Positions 1-9,170 of a stretch of DNA of 64,000 nucleotides are shown piece by piece. The DNA comes from Scandinavium hiltneri. Lineage in GTDB: Bacteria; Pseudomonadota; Gammaproteobacteria; Enterobacterales; Enterobacteriaceae. Location: positions 62,001-126,000 of the forward strand of contig NZ_JALIGE010000076.1 in assembly GCF_024764835.1 (NCBI RefSeq), written 5' to 3'. Each line of letters starts with the position of its first letter. The stretch's first letter is position 1. The translations under genes were made by a program, and so were the position numbers. Below the pieces are notes generated by a model that was not told the origin of the DNA, ran no database searches, and saw only the letters and a program-made list of their open reading frames with translations.

Positions 1-1656
1 GTAGATAAGCCTTCCACCAGCAGTAAATTTGGTGCCATTGGCCGTCAACTGCTGGGCGCGAGCTCTGACCGCCTGCAAGAAAACTCCCTGTTCGACATTG
101 TAAACACCCTTCGCCAGGCGAAGGACGACCGAAACATTACCGGGATCGTGCTGGATCTGAAAAACTTCGCCGGGGCCGATCAGCCGTCGATGCAGTACAT
201 TGGTAAAGCGTTGCGCGAATTCCGCGACAGCGGCAAGCCGGTTTACGCCGTGGGCGACAGCTACACTCAGGGTCAGTACTACCTCGCAAGCTTCGCTAAC
301 AAGATTTATCTCTCCCCACAGGGCACCGTCGATTTACACGGCTTCGCCACCAACGGGCTGTATTACAAATCCCTTCTGGATAAGCTGAAAGTCACTACCC
401 ACGTGTTCCGCGTCGGCACTTATAAATCCGCCGTTGAACCGTTTATCCGTGACGATATGTCCCCGGCCGCACGTGATGCGGACAGCCGCTGGATTGGCGA
501 ACTTTGGCAGAACTATTTGACCACCGTGGCGGCTAACCGCCAGGCCACGCCGGAGCAGATTTTCCCGGGTGCGAAAGGCATGCTTGATGGCCTGCGTAAA
601 GTTGACGGCGATACCGCCAAATACGCACTGGATAACAAGCTGGTTGACGTCCTGGCGTCTAACGCCCAAGTGGAAAAAGTACTGTCCAAACAGTTCGGCT
701 GGAGCAAAGCGGACAATAATTATCGTGCCGTCAGCTACTACGATTACTCTCTGAAAACACCTGCCGATAAGGGTGCCAGCGTGGCGGTTATCTTCGCCAA
801 TGGCGCGATCATTGACGGGGAAGAAACGCCGGGCAATGTTGGCGGTGATACCACCGCGTCGCAAATTCGCGATGCGCGCCTTGATCCGAAAGTGAAAGCC
901 ATTGTGCTGCGCGTCAACAGCCCTGGCGGCAGCGTCAGTGCTTCAGAAGTGATTCGCTCTGAACTGGCCGCCGCACGCGAAGCCGGGAAACCGGTGGTCG
1001 TTTCCATGGGCGGCATGGCGGCCTCCGGCGGTTACTGGATTTCAACCCCGGCGGATTACATCGTCGCGAACGCCAGCACCCTGACCGGCTCCATCGGCAT
1101 CTTTGGCGTCATCAACACCGTTCAAAACAGCCTGGATTCCATCGGCGTACACACCGACGGTGTATCAACCTCGCCGCTGGCGGATATTTCGATGACCAAA
1201 GCACTGCCGCAGGAAGTGCAGGACATGATGCAACTCAGCATCGAGAACGGCTATAAGCGCTTCATTACGCTGGTAGCGCAGTCCCGTCACAGCACGCCGG
1301 AACAGGTCGATAAAATCGCCCAGGGCCACGTGTGGACCGGTCAGGATGCGAAAGCTAACGGTCTGGTCGATAGCCTCGGTGATTTCGATGATGCAGTCGC
1401 GAAAGCGGCGCAGCTGGCGAAACTCAAACAGTGGCACATTGATTACTATCAGGAAGAGCCGACGCTGTTCAATTCTGTTATCGACAGCCTGAGCGGTTCG
1501 GTTCGCGCCGCACTGCCTGAAGCCCTGCAAGCTTACCTGCCTGCGCCGCTGGCCAGTGCCGCAAACGTGGTGAAAGCAGAGGGCGATAAACTCGCCGCCT
1601 TCAATGACCCGCAGAACCGCTACGCCTTCTGCCTGACCTGCGCTAATATACGCTAA
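1..1656 (+). CDS. sppA: Protease IV (signal peptide peptidase), 5' end outside window
   Basis: Inner-membrane serine protease that degrades cleaved signal peptides. The frame is open from base 1, so the N-terminal membrane anchor lies left of the window; about 551 of roughly 618 residues are visible. Two S49-type domains are present. The catalytic lysine lies in GTYKSAVEPF (near base 424) in the first domain and the nucleophilic serine in GGMAASGGYW (near base 1024) in the second, the Ser/Lys dyad known for E. coli SppA. A GTG at 148 is an internal valine, not the start. The gene is followed at once by a hairpin terminator and then ansA, as in E. coli. Confidence 0.97.
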   Translation, partial: VDKPSTSSKFGAIGRQLLGASSDRLQENSLFDIVNTLRQAKDDRNITGIVLDLKNFAGADQPSMQYIGKALREFRDSGKPVYAVGDSYTQGQYYLASFANKIYLSPQGTVDLHGFATNGLYYKSLLDKLKVTTHVFRVGTYKSAVEPFIRDDMSPAARDADSRWIGELWQNYLTTVAANRQATPEQIFPGAKGMLDGLRKVDGDTAKYALDNKLVDVLASNAQVEKVLSKQFGWSKADNNYRAVSYYDYSLKTPADKGASVAVIFANGAIIDGEETPGNVGGDTTASQIRDARLDPKVKAIVLRVNSPGGSVSASEVIRSELAAAREAGKPVVVSMGGMAASGGYWISTPADYIVANASTLTGSIGIFGVINTVQNSLDSIGVHTDGVSTSPLADISMTKALPQEVQDMMQLSIENGYKRFITLVAQSRHSTPEQVDKIAQGHVWTGQDAKANGLVDSLGDFDDAVAKAAQLAKLKQWHIDYYQEEPTLFNSVIDSLSGSVRAALPEALQAYLPAPLASAANVVKAEGDKLAAFNDPQNRYAFCLTCANIR

Positions 1657-1663
1657 TTCATAT

Positions 1664-1686
1664 CCCCTCCACTGGAGGGGATTTTT
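1664..1686 (+). terminator. Rho-independent terminator after sppA
   Basis: A 7-bp stem (CCCCTCC/GGAGGGG) with a 3-base loop is followed by ATTTTT. It lies between the sppA stop and the ansA start. Confidence 0.8.
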
Positions 1687-1708
1687 CTTTCAGATTCAGT
1701 AACTCATC

Positions 1709-2725
1709 ATGCAAAAGAAATCGATTTACGTTGCCTACACTGGCGGCACTATCGGGATGCAGCGCTCTGAACAAGGCTACATTCCCGTGTCCGGCCACCT
1801 CCAGCGCCAACTGGCGTTGATGCCTGAATTCCATCGTCCGGAAATGCCGGATTTCACCATCCACGAATACGCCCCGCTGATGGACTCTTCCGATATGACG
1901 CCGGAAGACTGGCAGCATATCGCCGAAGATATTCAGGCACATTACGATGAATACGATGGTTTTGTCATTCTGCATGGCACCGACACCATGGCGTTTACCG
2001 CTTCGGCGTTGTCGTTCATGCTGGAAAACCTCGGTAAACCGGTGATTGTGACAGGGTCACAAATCCCACTGGCCGAGCTGCGTTCCGACGGACAAATCAA
2101 TCTGCTGAATGCGTTGTACGTGGCGGCGAATTACCCGATTAACGAAGTGACGCTGTTCTTTAATAATCGCCTGTATCGCGGCAACCGTACGACCAAAGCT
2201 CATGCCGATGGCTTTGACGCTTTCGCCTCGCCAAACCTGCAACCGCTGCTGGAAGCCGGGATCCACATTCGTCGCCTTGGCACACCACCGGCGCCGTACG
2301 GGACCGGGGATTTAATCGTGCATCGCATTACCCCGCAGCCGATTGGCGTGGTAACGATTTACCCGGGGATATCCGCCGACGTGGTGCGTAACTTCCTGCG
2401 CCAGCCGGTGAAAGCGCTGATCCTGCGCTCCTATGGCGTCGGTAATGCGCCGCAAAACGGTGATTTCCTCAAAGAGTTGGCCGAAGCCAGCCTGCGCGGC
2501 ATCGTGGTAGTTAATCTCACCCAGTGCATGTCCGGGAAGGTAAATATGGGCGGCTATGCCACCGGCAACGCCCTCGCCCAGGCAGGCGTGGTCAGCGGGT
2601 TCGATATGACCGTAGAAGCCACGCTGACCAAGCTACACTATTTGTTAACGCAGGGGCTGGACGTCGATGCGGTGCGTACCGCGATGCAGCAAAACCTGCG
2701 TGGTGAACTGACGCCAGACGAGTAA
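1709..2725 (+). CDS. ansA: Cytoplasmic L-asparaginase I
   Basis: Hydrolyses L-asparagine to aspartate and ammonia. The 338-residue length equals the E. coli enzyme. The N-terminal YTGGTIGM motif carries the nucleophilic threonine, and HGTDTM (about residue 90) is the second catalytic signature of the family. There is no signal peptide, which separates it from the periplasmic AnsB. It is followed after 9 bases by pncA, so the two are probably co-transcribed. Confidence 0.97.
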   Translation: MQKKSIYVAYTGGTIGMQRSEQGYIPVSGHLQRQLALMPEFHRPEMPDFTIHEYAPLMDSSDMTPEDWQHIAEDIQAHYDEYDGFVILHGTDTMAFTASALSFMLENLGKPVIVTGSQIPLAELRSDGQINLLNALYVAANYPINEVTLFFNNRLYRGNRTTKAHADGFDAFASPNLQPLLEAGIHIRRLGTPPAPYGTGDLIVHRITPQPIGVVTIYPGISADVVRNFLRQPVKALILRSYGVGNAPQNGDFLKELAEASLRGIVVVNLTQCMSGKVNMGGYATGNALAQAGVVSGFDMTVEATLTKLHYLLTQGLDVDAVRTAMQQNLRGELTPDE

Positions 2726-2734
2726 GGAGCCAAG

Positions 2735-3376
2735 ATGAACGCACGCGCGCTGTTACTGGTGGATTTGCAGAACGATTTTTGTGCCGGAGGTGCCCTCGCG
2801 GTGCCGGAGGGCGACAGCACGGTGGACGTGGCGAATGCCCTGATCCACTGGTGTCTGGTACGCGGTGACGCGATTGTCGCCAGTAAAGACTGGCATCCGG
2901 CCCATCATGGAAGCTTTGCCCGTCAGCATCACGTTAAGCCCTTTACGCAGGGCCAGCTCGATGGTCTGCCACAAACTTTCTGGCCCGATCACTGCGTGCA
3001 GAATACGGAAGGTGCCGAGTTGCATCCTCTGCTGGCCGATCAGTTTATCGACGTGGTCTTTCCGAAAGGCGAAGCAGTCAATATCGACAGCTACAGCGCC
3101 TTTTTCGACAACGGTCATCGGCAGAAAACCGGGCTCGACGAGTGGCTGAAGGCGCAGAAAGTGTCCGAGTTGATTGTGATGGGCCTGGCAACAGATTACT
3201 GCGTGAAGTTTACGGTGCTGGATGCGTTGAAGCTTGGCTATGAAGTGAATGTGATTACCGACGGCTGTCGCGGCGTGAATATCACCCCACAGGACAGCAC
3301 TCAGGCGTTTATGGAAATGGCCGCCGAAGGCGCTACGCTTTATACCTTTGCCGACTGGCAGGAAACCCAGGCCTGA
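2735..3376 (+). CDS. pncA: Nicotinamidase
   Basis: Converts nicotinamide to nicotinate in NAD salvage. Of 213 residues, DLQNDF near residue 10 supplies the catalytic aspartate, the DWHPAHH segment the metal-binding histidines, and ATDYCVKFT near residue 155 the nucleophilic cysteine of the isochorismatase-like fold. A ribosome site (AAGGAG) lies 6 to 8 bases upstream of the ATG. It follows ansA with a short gap, as in E. coli. Confidence 0.97.
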   Translation: MNARALLLVDLQNDFCAGGALAVPEGDSTVDVANALIHWCLVRGDAIVASKDWHPAHHGSFARQHHVKPFTQGQLDGLPQTFWPDHCVQNTEGAELHPLLADQFIDVVFPKGEAVNIDSYSAFFDNGHRQKTGLDEWLKAQKVSELIVMGLATDYCVKFTVLDALKLGYEVNVITDGCRGVNITPQDSTQAFMEMAAEGATLYTFADWQETQA

Positions 3377-3381
3377 CCCCT

Positions 3382-3405
3382 GCCCGGCATCACGCCGGGC
3401 ATTTC
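3382..3405 (+). terminator. Hairpin after pncA
   Basis: GCCCGGC and GCCGGGC form a 7-bp stem just after the pncA stop. The T run is weak (ATTT), so termination efficiency is uncertain. Confidence 0.55.
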
Positions 3406-3535
3406 CCCTCGAATACAATAATTTGAAGCGTTCTCGCAGTTTTAGCGAAGCGGCAGTGCTACTCTTTTTTGGCTGTTTTTTTCGCCACGCCTTGTGTGGC
3501 GTGCGTGTTTATTTATCAGTCAAAGAGGAAATTGT

Positions 3536-4796
3536 ATGAAGCTTATGCCTGTTCTGGCAGCCTTACCCCTGCTCTGCGCTCCCTGTGTTTTTGCTGCTGA
3601 TATGATGTCGGTGGGTTAATTCAACGGCGGAGGCGATGTCACCGCGGGCCCCGGCGGTGACATCGATAAGCTAGATGTGCGCCAGATTACCCATCTTAAC
3701 TACTCGTTTGGTCTTATCTACAACAACGAAACGGGTGAAACCAACGACGCGTTGAAAGATGCCAGTAAACTCCACCAGATTTGGCTCTCGCCAAAAGTGA
3801 TCGCCGACCTGCACAAAATCCCTGAACTGCGCAAACAAAATCCACGCCTGAAAGTCCTGCTCTCGGTCGGTGGCTGGGGTGCCCGAGGATTTTCCGGCGC
3901 TGCAGACAGCAAAGAGAGCCGGGAGGTGTTTATCCGCTCCGCCGCTGACATCGTCAAAACCTACGGACTCGATGGCATCGATCTTGACTGGGAATACCCG
4001 GTCAACGGCGCCTGGGGTCTGGGGTCTGGTCGATAAGCAACCGGAGGATAAAGACAACTTTACCGCCCTGCTTAAAGAGATGCGGGAAGCATTACCGAAA
4101 GAGAAGTTAGTGACCGTCGCACTGGGTGCCAACGCCGAAAGCCCGAAAAGCTGGGTTGACGTGAAAGCCATCGCACCGTATCTGAACTACATCAACCTGA
4201 TGACCTACGATATGGCCTATGGCACGCAGTATTTCAACTCGAACCTGTACGACTCTAACCATTGGCCAACGGTTGCCGCTGCCGATAAGTACAGCGTCGA
4301 CTTTGTGGTGAACAACTATCTCGCGGCAGGACTGAAACCGGAGCAGATGAACCTGGGCATTGGTTTCTATGGCCGTGTGCCGAAACGCAGCGTGGAACCC
4401 GGCATCGACTGGTCAAAACCGGATGCGGCGAAAAACCCGGTGACGCAACCCTACTTCAGCGCGCAGGAAACAGATCTGTTCAAATCGCTGGGCTATGACC
4501 TGACGAAAGATACCTACGTGAAGTACAACGATATTGTCGGCAAGCTGATTAACGATCCGCAGAAACGCTTTACTCAGCACTGGGACGATCAGGCGAAGGT
4601 GCCGTGGCTGTCGGTGAAATCAGCCGAAGGCAAACCGCTGTTTGCGCTGTCCTATGAAAACCCACGCTCGGTTGACCTGAAGGCGCAGTACATCAAAGAG
4701 AAAGGTCTGGCAGGGGCGATGTTCTGGGAGTATGGCGCGGACGATAACAACCAACTGGCGAAGCAGTTAGCAACGTCTTTGGGGATTCAACACTAA
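3536..4796 (+). pseudogene. Broken GH18 chitinase
   Basis: Reads as a secreted family-18 chitinase once two lesions are mended. A start at 3536 (with AGAGGAA upstream) gives a signal peptide ending near VFAAD. Codon 28 is TAA (3617-3619) where a tyrosine is expected before FNGGGDVTAG. The frame then runs to about 4013, where the 7-bp unit GGGGTCT (4014-4020) is repeated at 4021-4027. This shifts the frame by one, and the rest continues as LVDKQPED to a natural stop at 4796. The GH18 active-site motif DGIDLDWE lies just before the duplication and is intact. Removing one copy and restoring the tyrosine gives about 420 residues. Two independent lesions make sequencing error a poor explanation, although the duplication alone could be one. 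Two internal fragments stay open (3677-4036 and 3870-4796), but neither would make an active enzyme. Confidence 0.9.
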
Positions 4797-4808
4797 CGAG
4801 AGTCAAAC

Positions 4809-4846
4809 TGCCCGGTCGGCACGGCAAGCGCCAGGGCCGCCGGGCA
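4809..4846. repeat. REP-like palindrome
   Basis: Imperfect palindrome with TGCCCGG and CCGGGCA ends, between the convergent chitinase pseudogene and yeaC. It resembles enterobacterial REP units and may act as a transcript end in both directions. Confidence 0.6.
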
Positions 4847-4855
4847 ACCAACCAC

Positions 4856-5134
4856 TCACTGCATTTTCAGTGTCGCAATCGGTTTTGGCGCGAGGCCAAA
4901 ATCCTCTTTCAACTGCTGTTTACTTTTCATCACCATCTGTCCCTGGGTGTCGATAGTCATATGCTGCGCGTCGGTGTTGTAACGCGCTTGCCAGAGCATT
5001 ACCAGCTGCAAACAGTTCTCTTTCTGTGCCGGTGTTAACGCGACGCCATCCGGCCATTTTCCCAGCTCTACGGCTGTCGCCAGACGCTGATAAACGTCCT
5101 CAGTCATGCCGTCGATAATTTGCTCAATTTCCAC
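4856..5134 (-). CDS. yeaC: DUF1315 family protein YeaC
   Basis: A 92-residue soluble protein of unknown function. It is recognised by the conserved core EVYQRLATAVELGKWPDG-like segment and the QMVMKSKQQLKEDFG segment near the C-terminus, and by its place downstream of msrB. Spacing to msrB is 42 bases on the same strand, so co-transcription is likely. No catalytic motif is visible. Confidence 0.9.
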   Translation of the reverse strand: MEIEQIIDGMTEDVYQRLATAVELGKWPDGVALTPAQKENCLQLVMLWQARYNTDAQHMTIDTQGQMVMKSKQQLKEDFGLAPKPIATLKMQ

Positions 5135-5176
5135 GATCGAGTCCGCTCCTCAGGAATAATTTGCTGAATCGTTTCT

Positions 5177-5590
5177 TCAGCCCTTAGTTTGGTCGCCATT
5201 TTGATCATCGGTGAAGCTCAAAGAGGCCGAATTGACACAATAGCGTTCTCCGCTCGGTTGCGGCCCATCCGGGAACACATGACCGAGATGCGCGTCACAG
5301 TTTCCGCATCGAATCTCTGTGCGCTGCATACCATGAGAGTAATCATTCAGATAACGAATGGCCGTGTCGCTTACCGGCTCGTAGAAGCTCGGCCAGCCGC
5401 AACCAGAATCGTATTTACTTTCCGCGTTAAACAGCGGCACATCGCACACCAGGCAGTGGTAAAGGCCGTCACGCTTGTTGTGCAGGAGGCGGCCGGTGAA
5501 CGGCGGCTCGGTTCCGTGATTCTGCGTCACGTAAAACTGCATTTCGCTAAGAGCGCTTTTCAGCGCTTCCGGGGAAGGTTTGTTAGCCAT
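5177..5590 (-). CDS. msrB: Methionine-R-sulfoxide reductase B
   Basis: Reduces the R epimer of methionine sulfoxide in proteins. The start at 5590 (MANKPSPEAL) gives 137 residues, the family length; an in-frame upstream start would add 13 unsupported residues. Zinc-binding pairs CLVC and CGNC are present, with GCGWPSF and the catalytic cysteine in RYCVNSASL. It is divergent from gapA across a 338-base regulatory region and heads a likely operon with yeaC. Confidence 0.97.
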   Translation of the reverse strand: MANKPSPEALKSALSEMQFYVTQNHGTEPPFTGRLLHNKRDGLYHCLVCDVPLFNAESKYDSGCGWPSFYEPVSDTAIRYLNDYSHGMQRTEIRCGNCDAHLGHVFPDGPQPSGERYCVNSASLSFTDDQNGDQTKG

Positions 5591-5703
5591 ATGCTCACAT
5601 CTCACTGTATAAGGGACCACTTCTGCCACGATTCTAACAAAACATTAACAATGAAGTGCGAACTTTTGTTCTAAACTTATTCGTTGCGAAAGGGCAGCCA
5701 GGT

Positions 5704-5725
5704 AATTGTGACGCACATCACATTT
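5704..5725. promoter_or_regulatory. CRP binding site in the gapA/msrB divergent region
   Basis: TGTGA at 5707-5711 and TCACA at 5718-5722 are separated by 6 bases, a perfect CRP core. It is 133 bases upstream of the proposed gapA -10 region. CRP control of gapA is known in E. coli; whether the site also affects msrB is open. Confidence 0.8.
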
Positions 5726-5857
5726 TTATCTCTTACGGCCTTTAAAATTCCCGCCGCAGGCCGCATATGGAAATGAGCCCAATGGATGAGTGAGGCAGTC
5801 AGTCGCGCAAAGGTTGTGCACAGGATTGATTTGTCGCAATGATTGACACGATTCCGC

Positions 5858-5885
5858 TTGACGCTGCGTAAGGTTTTTGTAATTT
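5858..5885 (+). promoter_or_regulatory. Sigma-70 promoter of gapA
   Basis: TTGACG (5858-5863), a 16-base spacer and TAATTT (5880-5885). The block down to the gapA start looks like the conserved E. coli gapA P1 region. A second -35-like TTGACA at 5843 has no good partner. Confidence 0.65.
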
Positions 5886-5928
5886 TACAGGCAACCTTTT
5901 ATTCACTAACAAATAGCTGGTGGAATAT

Positions 5929-6924
5929 ATGACTATCAAAGTAGGTATCAACGGTTTTGGCCGTATTGGCCGTATTGTTTTCCGTGCTGCTCAGGAACGT
6001 TCTGACATCGAGATCGTTGCAATCAACGACCTGTTAGACGCTGAATACATGGCTTACATGCTGAAGTACGACTCAACTCACGGTCGTTTCAACGGCACCG
6101 TTGAAGTGAAAGACGGCCACCTGGTTGTTAACGGTAAAACTATCCGTGTTACCGCTGAGCGTGACCCGGCTAACCTGAAATGGAACGAAGTTAACGTTGA
6201 CGTTGTTGCTGAAGCAACAGGTCTGTTCCTGACCGACGAAACCGCGCGTAAGCACATCACCGCTGGCGCTAAAAAGGTTGTTCTGACTGGTCCTTCTAAA
6301 GACAGCACTCCTATGTTCGTTAAAGGTGCTAACTTCGAAAAATATGCTGGCCAGGATATCGTTTCTAACGCATCTTGCACCACCAACTGCCTGGCTCCGC
6401 TGGCAAAAGTTATCAACGACAACTTCGGCATCATCGAAGGTCTGATGACAACTGTTCACGCGACCACCGCAACTCAGAAAACCGTTGATGGTCCGTCTCA
6501 CAAAGACTGGCGCGGCGGCCGCGGCGCAGCACAGAACATCATCCCTTCTTCTACCGGTGCTGCTAAAGCTGTAGGCGTTGTACTGCCAGAGCTGAACGGT
6601 AAAATCACTGGTATGGCGTTCCGCGTTCCTACTCCGAACGTATCCGTTGTTGACCTGACCGTTCGTCTGGAAAAAGCAGCGTCTTACGAAGAAATCAAGA
6701 AAGCAATCAAAGCGGCTTCTGAAGGCCCAATGAAAGGCGTTCTGGGTTACACCGAAGACGACGTCGTTTCTACCGACTTCAACGGCGAAGTTTGCACTTC
6801 CGTGTTCGATGCTAAAGCAGGTATCGCACTGAACGACAACTTCGTGAAACTGGTTTCCTGGTACGACAACGAAACTGGTTACTCAAACAAAGTTCTGGAC
6901 CTGATCGCTCACATCTCCAAATAA
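5929..6924 (+). CDS. gapA: Glyceraldehyde-3-phosphate dehydrogenase A
   Basis: Glycolytic NAD-dependent GAPDH of 331 residues. The Rossmann motif GINGFGRIGR is at the N-terminus and the catalytic cysteine lies in SNASCTTNC near residue 150. The start at 5929 (MTIKVGING) is set by GGTGGA 6 to 8 bases upstream; an in-frame GTG at 5920 would overlap that ribosome site. Codon use is strongly biased to optimal codons (GTT, CTG, CGT, AAA), as expected for a very highly expressed gene. A strong terminator follows. Confidence 0.99.
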   Translation: MTIKVGINGFGRIGRIVFRAAQERSDIEIVAINDLLDAEYMAYMLKYDSTHGRFNGTVEVKDGHLVVNGKTIRVTAERDPANLKWNEVNVDVVAEATGLFLTDETARKHITAGAKKVVLTGPSKDSTPMFVKGANFEKYAGQDIVSNASCTTNCLAPLAKVINDNFGIIEGLMTTVHATTATQKTVDGPSHKDWRGGRGAAQNIIPSSTGAAKAVGVVLPELNGKITGMAFRVPTPNVSVVDLTVRLEKAASYEEIKKAIKAASEGPMKGVLGYTEDDVVSTDFNGEVCTSVFDAKAGIALNDNFVKLVSWYDNETGYSNKVLDLIAHISK

Positions 6925-6945
6925 GTTGAGATGAGATTCTGATCC

Positions 6946-6972
6946 AAAAAGGCGACCTCGGTCGCCTTTTTT
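6946..6972 (+). terminator. Terminator after gapA
   Basis: AGGCGAC/GTCGCCT stem with a short loop, an A run before and T6 after. It separates gapA from yeaD. Confidence 0.9.
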
Positions 6973-7010
6973 ATTGCTTCACGTTTACGGCTAACCTTTA
7001 GGATTGCACC

Positions 7011-7895
7011 ATGATTAACAAAATTTTTGCTCTCCCGGTAGTTGAACAACTTACCCCTGTCCTCTCTCGTCGTCAGCTTGACGATCTGGAACTGATTGTC
7101 GTCGATCATCCACAGGCTAAAGCCTCTTTTGCACTTCAGGGCGCACACCTGCTCTCCTGGAAACCCGCCGGAGAAGCTGACGTGCTGTGGCTCAGCAATA
7201 ACACCCCATTCAAAAACGGCGTCGCACTGCGCGGCGGCGTACCAATCTGCTGGCCATGGTTTGGCCCGGCAGAACAGCAGGGGCTGCCTGCTCACGGTTT
7301 TGCGCGTAATCTGCCGTGGAACCTGAAAGCCCATAACGAAGACGACAATGGCGTGGTGCTGACTTTCGAACTGCAGAGCAGCGAAGAAACCAAGAAACTG
7401 TGGCCGCACGACTTCACACTGTATGCGCGTTTCAAAGTGGGCAAAACCTGTGAAATCGAGCTGGAAGCGCACGGTGAATTCGAGACCACTTCTGCCCTGC
7501 ACACCTATTTTAACGTCGGTGACATCAGCGCAGTGAAAGTGAGTGGCTTTGGCGACCGCTACATCGATAAAGTGAAAAATGCTGAAGAAGGCGTGCTGGC
7601 CGATGGCGTCCAGACCTTCCCGGACCGCACCGACCGCGTCTACCTGAATGCGGAAGGCTGCAGCGTGATCCACGACAGTGCACTGGGCCGTAATATTGAC
7701 GTTATCCACGGTCATCAGAGTAACGTCGTTGGCTGGAACCCAGGCCCTGCGCTGTCCGTTAGCATGGGCGATATGCCAGACGACGGATACAAAACCTTCG
7801 TTTGCGTGGAAACCGCCTGCGTGACCGCACCGCAGAAAGCGTCAGAAGAAAAACCAACGCGTCTATCGCAGTCGATTCGCGTCGCTAAACGCTAA
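7011..7895 (+). CDS. yeaD: D-hexose-6-phosphate epimerase-like protein YeaD
   Basis: A 294-residue aldose 1-epimerase-fold protein (galactose mutarotase superfamily). Members of the YeaD branch act on glucose-6-phosphate anomers. Visible family features include the RGGVPICWPWFG segment (about residue 80), AHGFAR with a conserved histidine, and LHTYFNVGD. It sits directly downstream of gapA as in E. coli, with its own transcript end at 7935-7960. Substrate is inferred from family. Confidence 0.93.
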   Translation: MINKIFALPVVEQLTPVLSRRQLDDLELIVVDHPQAKASFALQGAHLLSWKPAGEADVLWLSNNTPFKNGVALRGGVPICWPWFGPAEQQGLPAHGFARNLPWNLKAHNEDDNGVVLTFELQSSEETKKLWPHDFTLYARFKVGKTCEIELEAHGEFETTSALHTYFNVGDISAVKVSGFGDRYIDKVKNAEEGVLADGVQTFPDRTDRVYLNAEGCSVIHDSALGRNIDVIHGHQSNVVGWNPGPALSVSMGDMPDDGYKTFVCVETACVTAPQKASEEKPTRLSQSIRVAKR

Positions 7896-7934
7896 TCGCG
7901 GCCTGCACCAACACCATCCGCACCAACACAATGC

Positions 7935-7960
7935 AAAACAGGGCGTCTCCGCCCTGTTTT
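7935..7960 (+). terminator. Terminator between convergent yeaD and mipA
   Basis: AAAACAGGGCG and CGCCCTGTTTT form an 11-bp perfect stem with a TCTC loop. A and T runs on both flanks suit termination of both converging genes. Confidence 0.9.
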
Positions 7961-7991
7961 ATTGCACTTTGCGCACCTCAACGGTGCATTA

Positions 7992-8741
7992 TCAGAAGCT
8001 ATAGGTCACACCGGTGGACAACAGTCCGGTCCAGTTTTTGTCGACCATCGGGCTGTCAGTGACTTCATCCGACAAGCGGGTGTATCGCCCTACTCCGTAC
8101 ACGCTCCAGTCAGCATTCAGCTTATAGTTCACAGAAAGCTCGACATACGGGTTCCAGCCGTCGTTAGGATCGTAGCTGCGCAGGCCACTTTTCTTCGACT
8201 CGTTTTTGGAAACACCATAGTAATAATCGTTCTGATTTTCACTGTTCCACTGCAAACCGATCCCCGGCGTGACGGTCAGGTTGCCCGCGTTATAACGGTA
8301 CAGCCACGCCATGTCCCAGGCGATGCCATTGCTCTTGTCCAGTGTGTCACCCGCAAGCGTCGTGCGCAGGAAGCCGTACTGCGTAAAGTGCTGGTATGAA
8401 AGGCCGGCCATCATCGTCGACTGGCGACGATCGAGCTTACGCAGCTGATTGTTGTCGCTGTCGCCTGGCTTAAAATACAGCGGCGACCAGTAGGCGGTGA
8501 TGGAGAGCTTATCGGCGGTATCGTTCCACAGGTAATACCCTGCGCCGATGCCGTGGAACCAGAAGTTATCACTTTCGAAATCAATGGCCGGGAAAGGGTA
8601 AACATCACTGCTGTATTGTTTGTACGGATGCCCTACGACCCCCACGCCTGCGCCCAGCGTCAGTTTGCTGTCCTCAGCATGCACAACGGTTGATGCTGTT
8701 GCGAGGAGCACACCCGTTGTCAGAAGTTTGATTAATTTCAC
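7992..8741 (-). CDS. mipA: MltA-interacting outer-membrane scaffold protein MipA
   Basis: Outer-membrane beta-barrel protein of the MipA/OmpV family, which in E. coli links the lytic transglycosylase MltA to PBP1B. The start is taken as GTG at 8741 (VKLIKLLTTG...) with AAAGGG upstream. A signal peptide ends near VHAED, and the mature part has alternating aromatic strands and a C-terminal phenylalanine (TYSF) typical of BAM substrates. A TTG 18 bases upstream is the only other in-frame start. About 249 residues, as in E. coli. Confidence 0.94.
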   Translation of the reverse strand: MKLIKLLTTGVLLATASTVVHAEDSKLTLGAGVGVVGHPYKQYSSDVYPFPAIDFESDNFWFHGIGAGYYLWNDTADKLSITAYWSPLYFKPGDSDNNQLRKLDRRQSTMMAGLSYQHFTQYGFLRTTLAGDTLDKSNGIAWDMAWLYRYNAGNLTVTPGIGLQWNSENQNDYYYGVSKNESKKSGLRSYDPNDGWNPYVELSVNYKLNADWSVYGVGRYTRLSDEVTDSPMVDKNWTGLLSTGVTYSF

Positions 8742-9053
8742 GTTGCATATCCCTTTCAAATTACAAGCGGCTGAAGTTTAACCGCCCGTTACGTTGACCT
8801 CAAACTTTTTACTTCTGCTTACGATATTTAACCGCTCAAATTGCCACCTTTGGATGACACTCCGCTTACAGGCGGATGACGCCACCATGAAGCCCTGAAT
8901 TTTCTTCGGCTTTAAGTCGCGGTATTTTTTGATGAGTTATTGATATGTCATTGAAATTGACTTTTGCCAACATGCAAGTTTTCCAAATGCCATCTACGCT
9001 TAAATTCAGAAGGTGTAATCGCGGGGCACGTTATGTTTTCAGACCCAACAACC
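8742..9053. other. Upstream region of mipA and yeaG
   Basis: Gene-free region between divergent mipA and yeaG. It should hold the mipA promoter and NtrC enhancer sites for the sigma-54 promoter just downstream, but I could not recognise a convincing NtrC palindrome. A short open frame starting at 8945 runs into yeaG and has no family features. Confidence 0.4.
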
Positions 9054-9069
9054 TGGCACAAGGGTTGCT
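9054..9069 (+). promoter_or_regulatory. Sigma-54 promoter of yeaGH
   Basis: TGGCAC (9054-9059), five bases, TTGCT (9065-9069): an exact match to the -24/-12 sigma-54 consensus. It lies about 100 bases upstream of the yeaG start on the correct strand. E. coli yeaGH is known to be sigma-54/NtrC dependent. Confidence 0.92.
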
Positions 9070-9170
9070 GGAGATCGAGCGAGCGTCGTTCAGCTTATCC
9101 CTTCCGGGAGCCTCTATTATTCATACGAACGGCTCTTATCCTGTGCTAAAAAACGAAAGGACGGCATGCC

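Noticed and set aside
6073..6501. Two overlapping minus-strand frames inside gapA
   Set aside because: Shadows of the highly biased gapA codons; no features.
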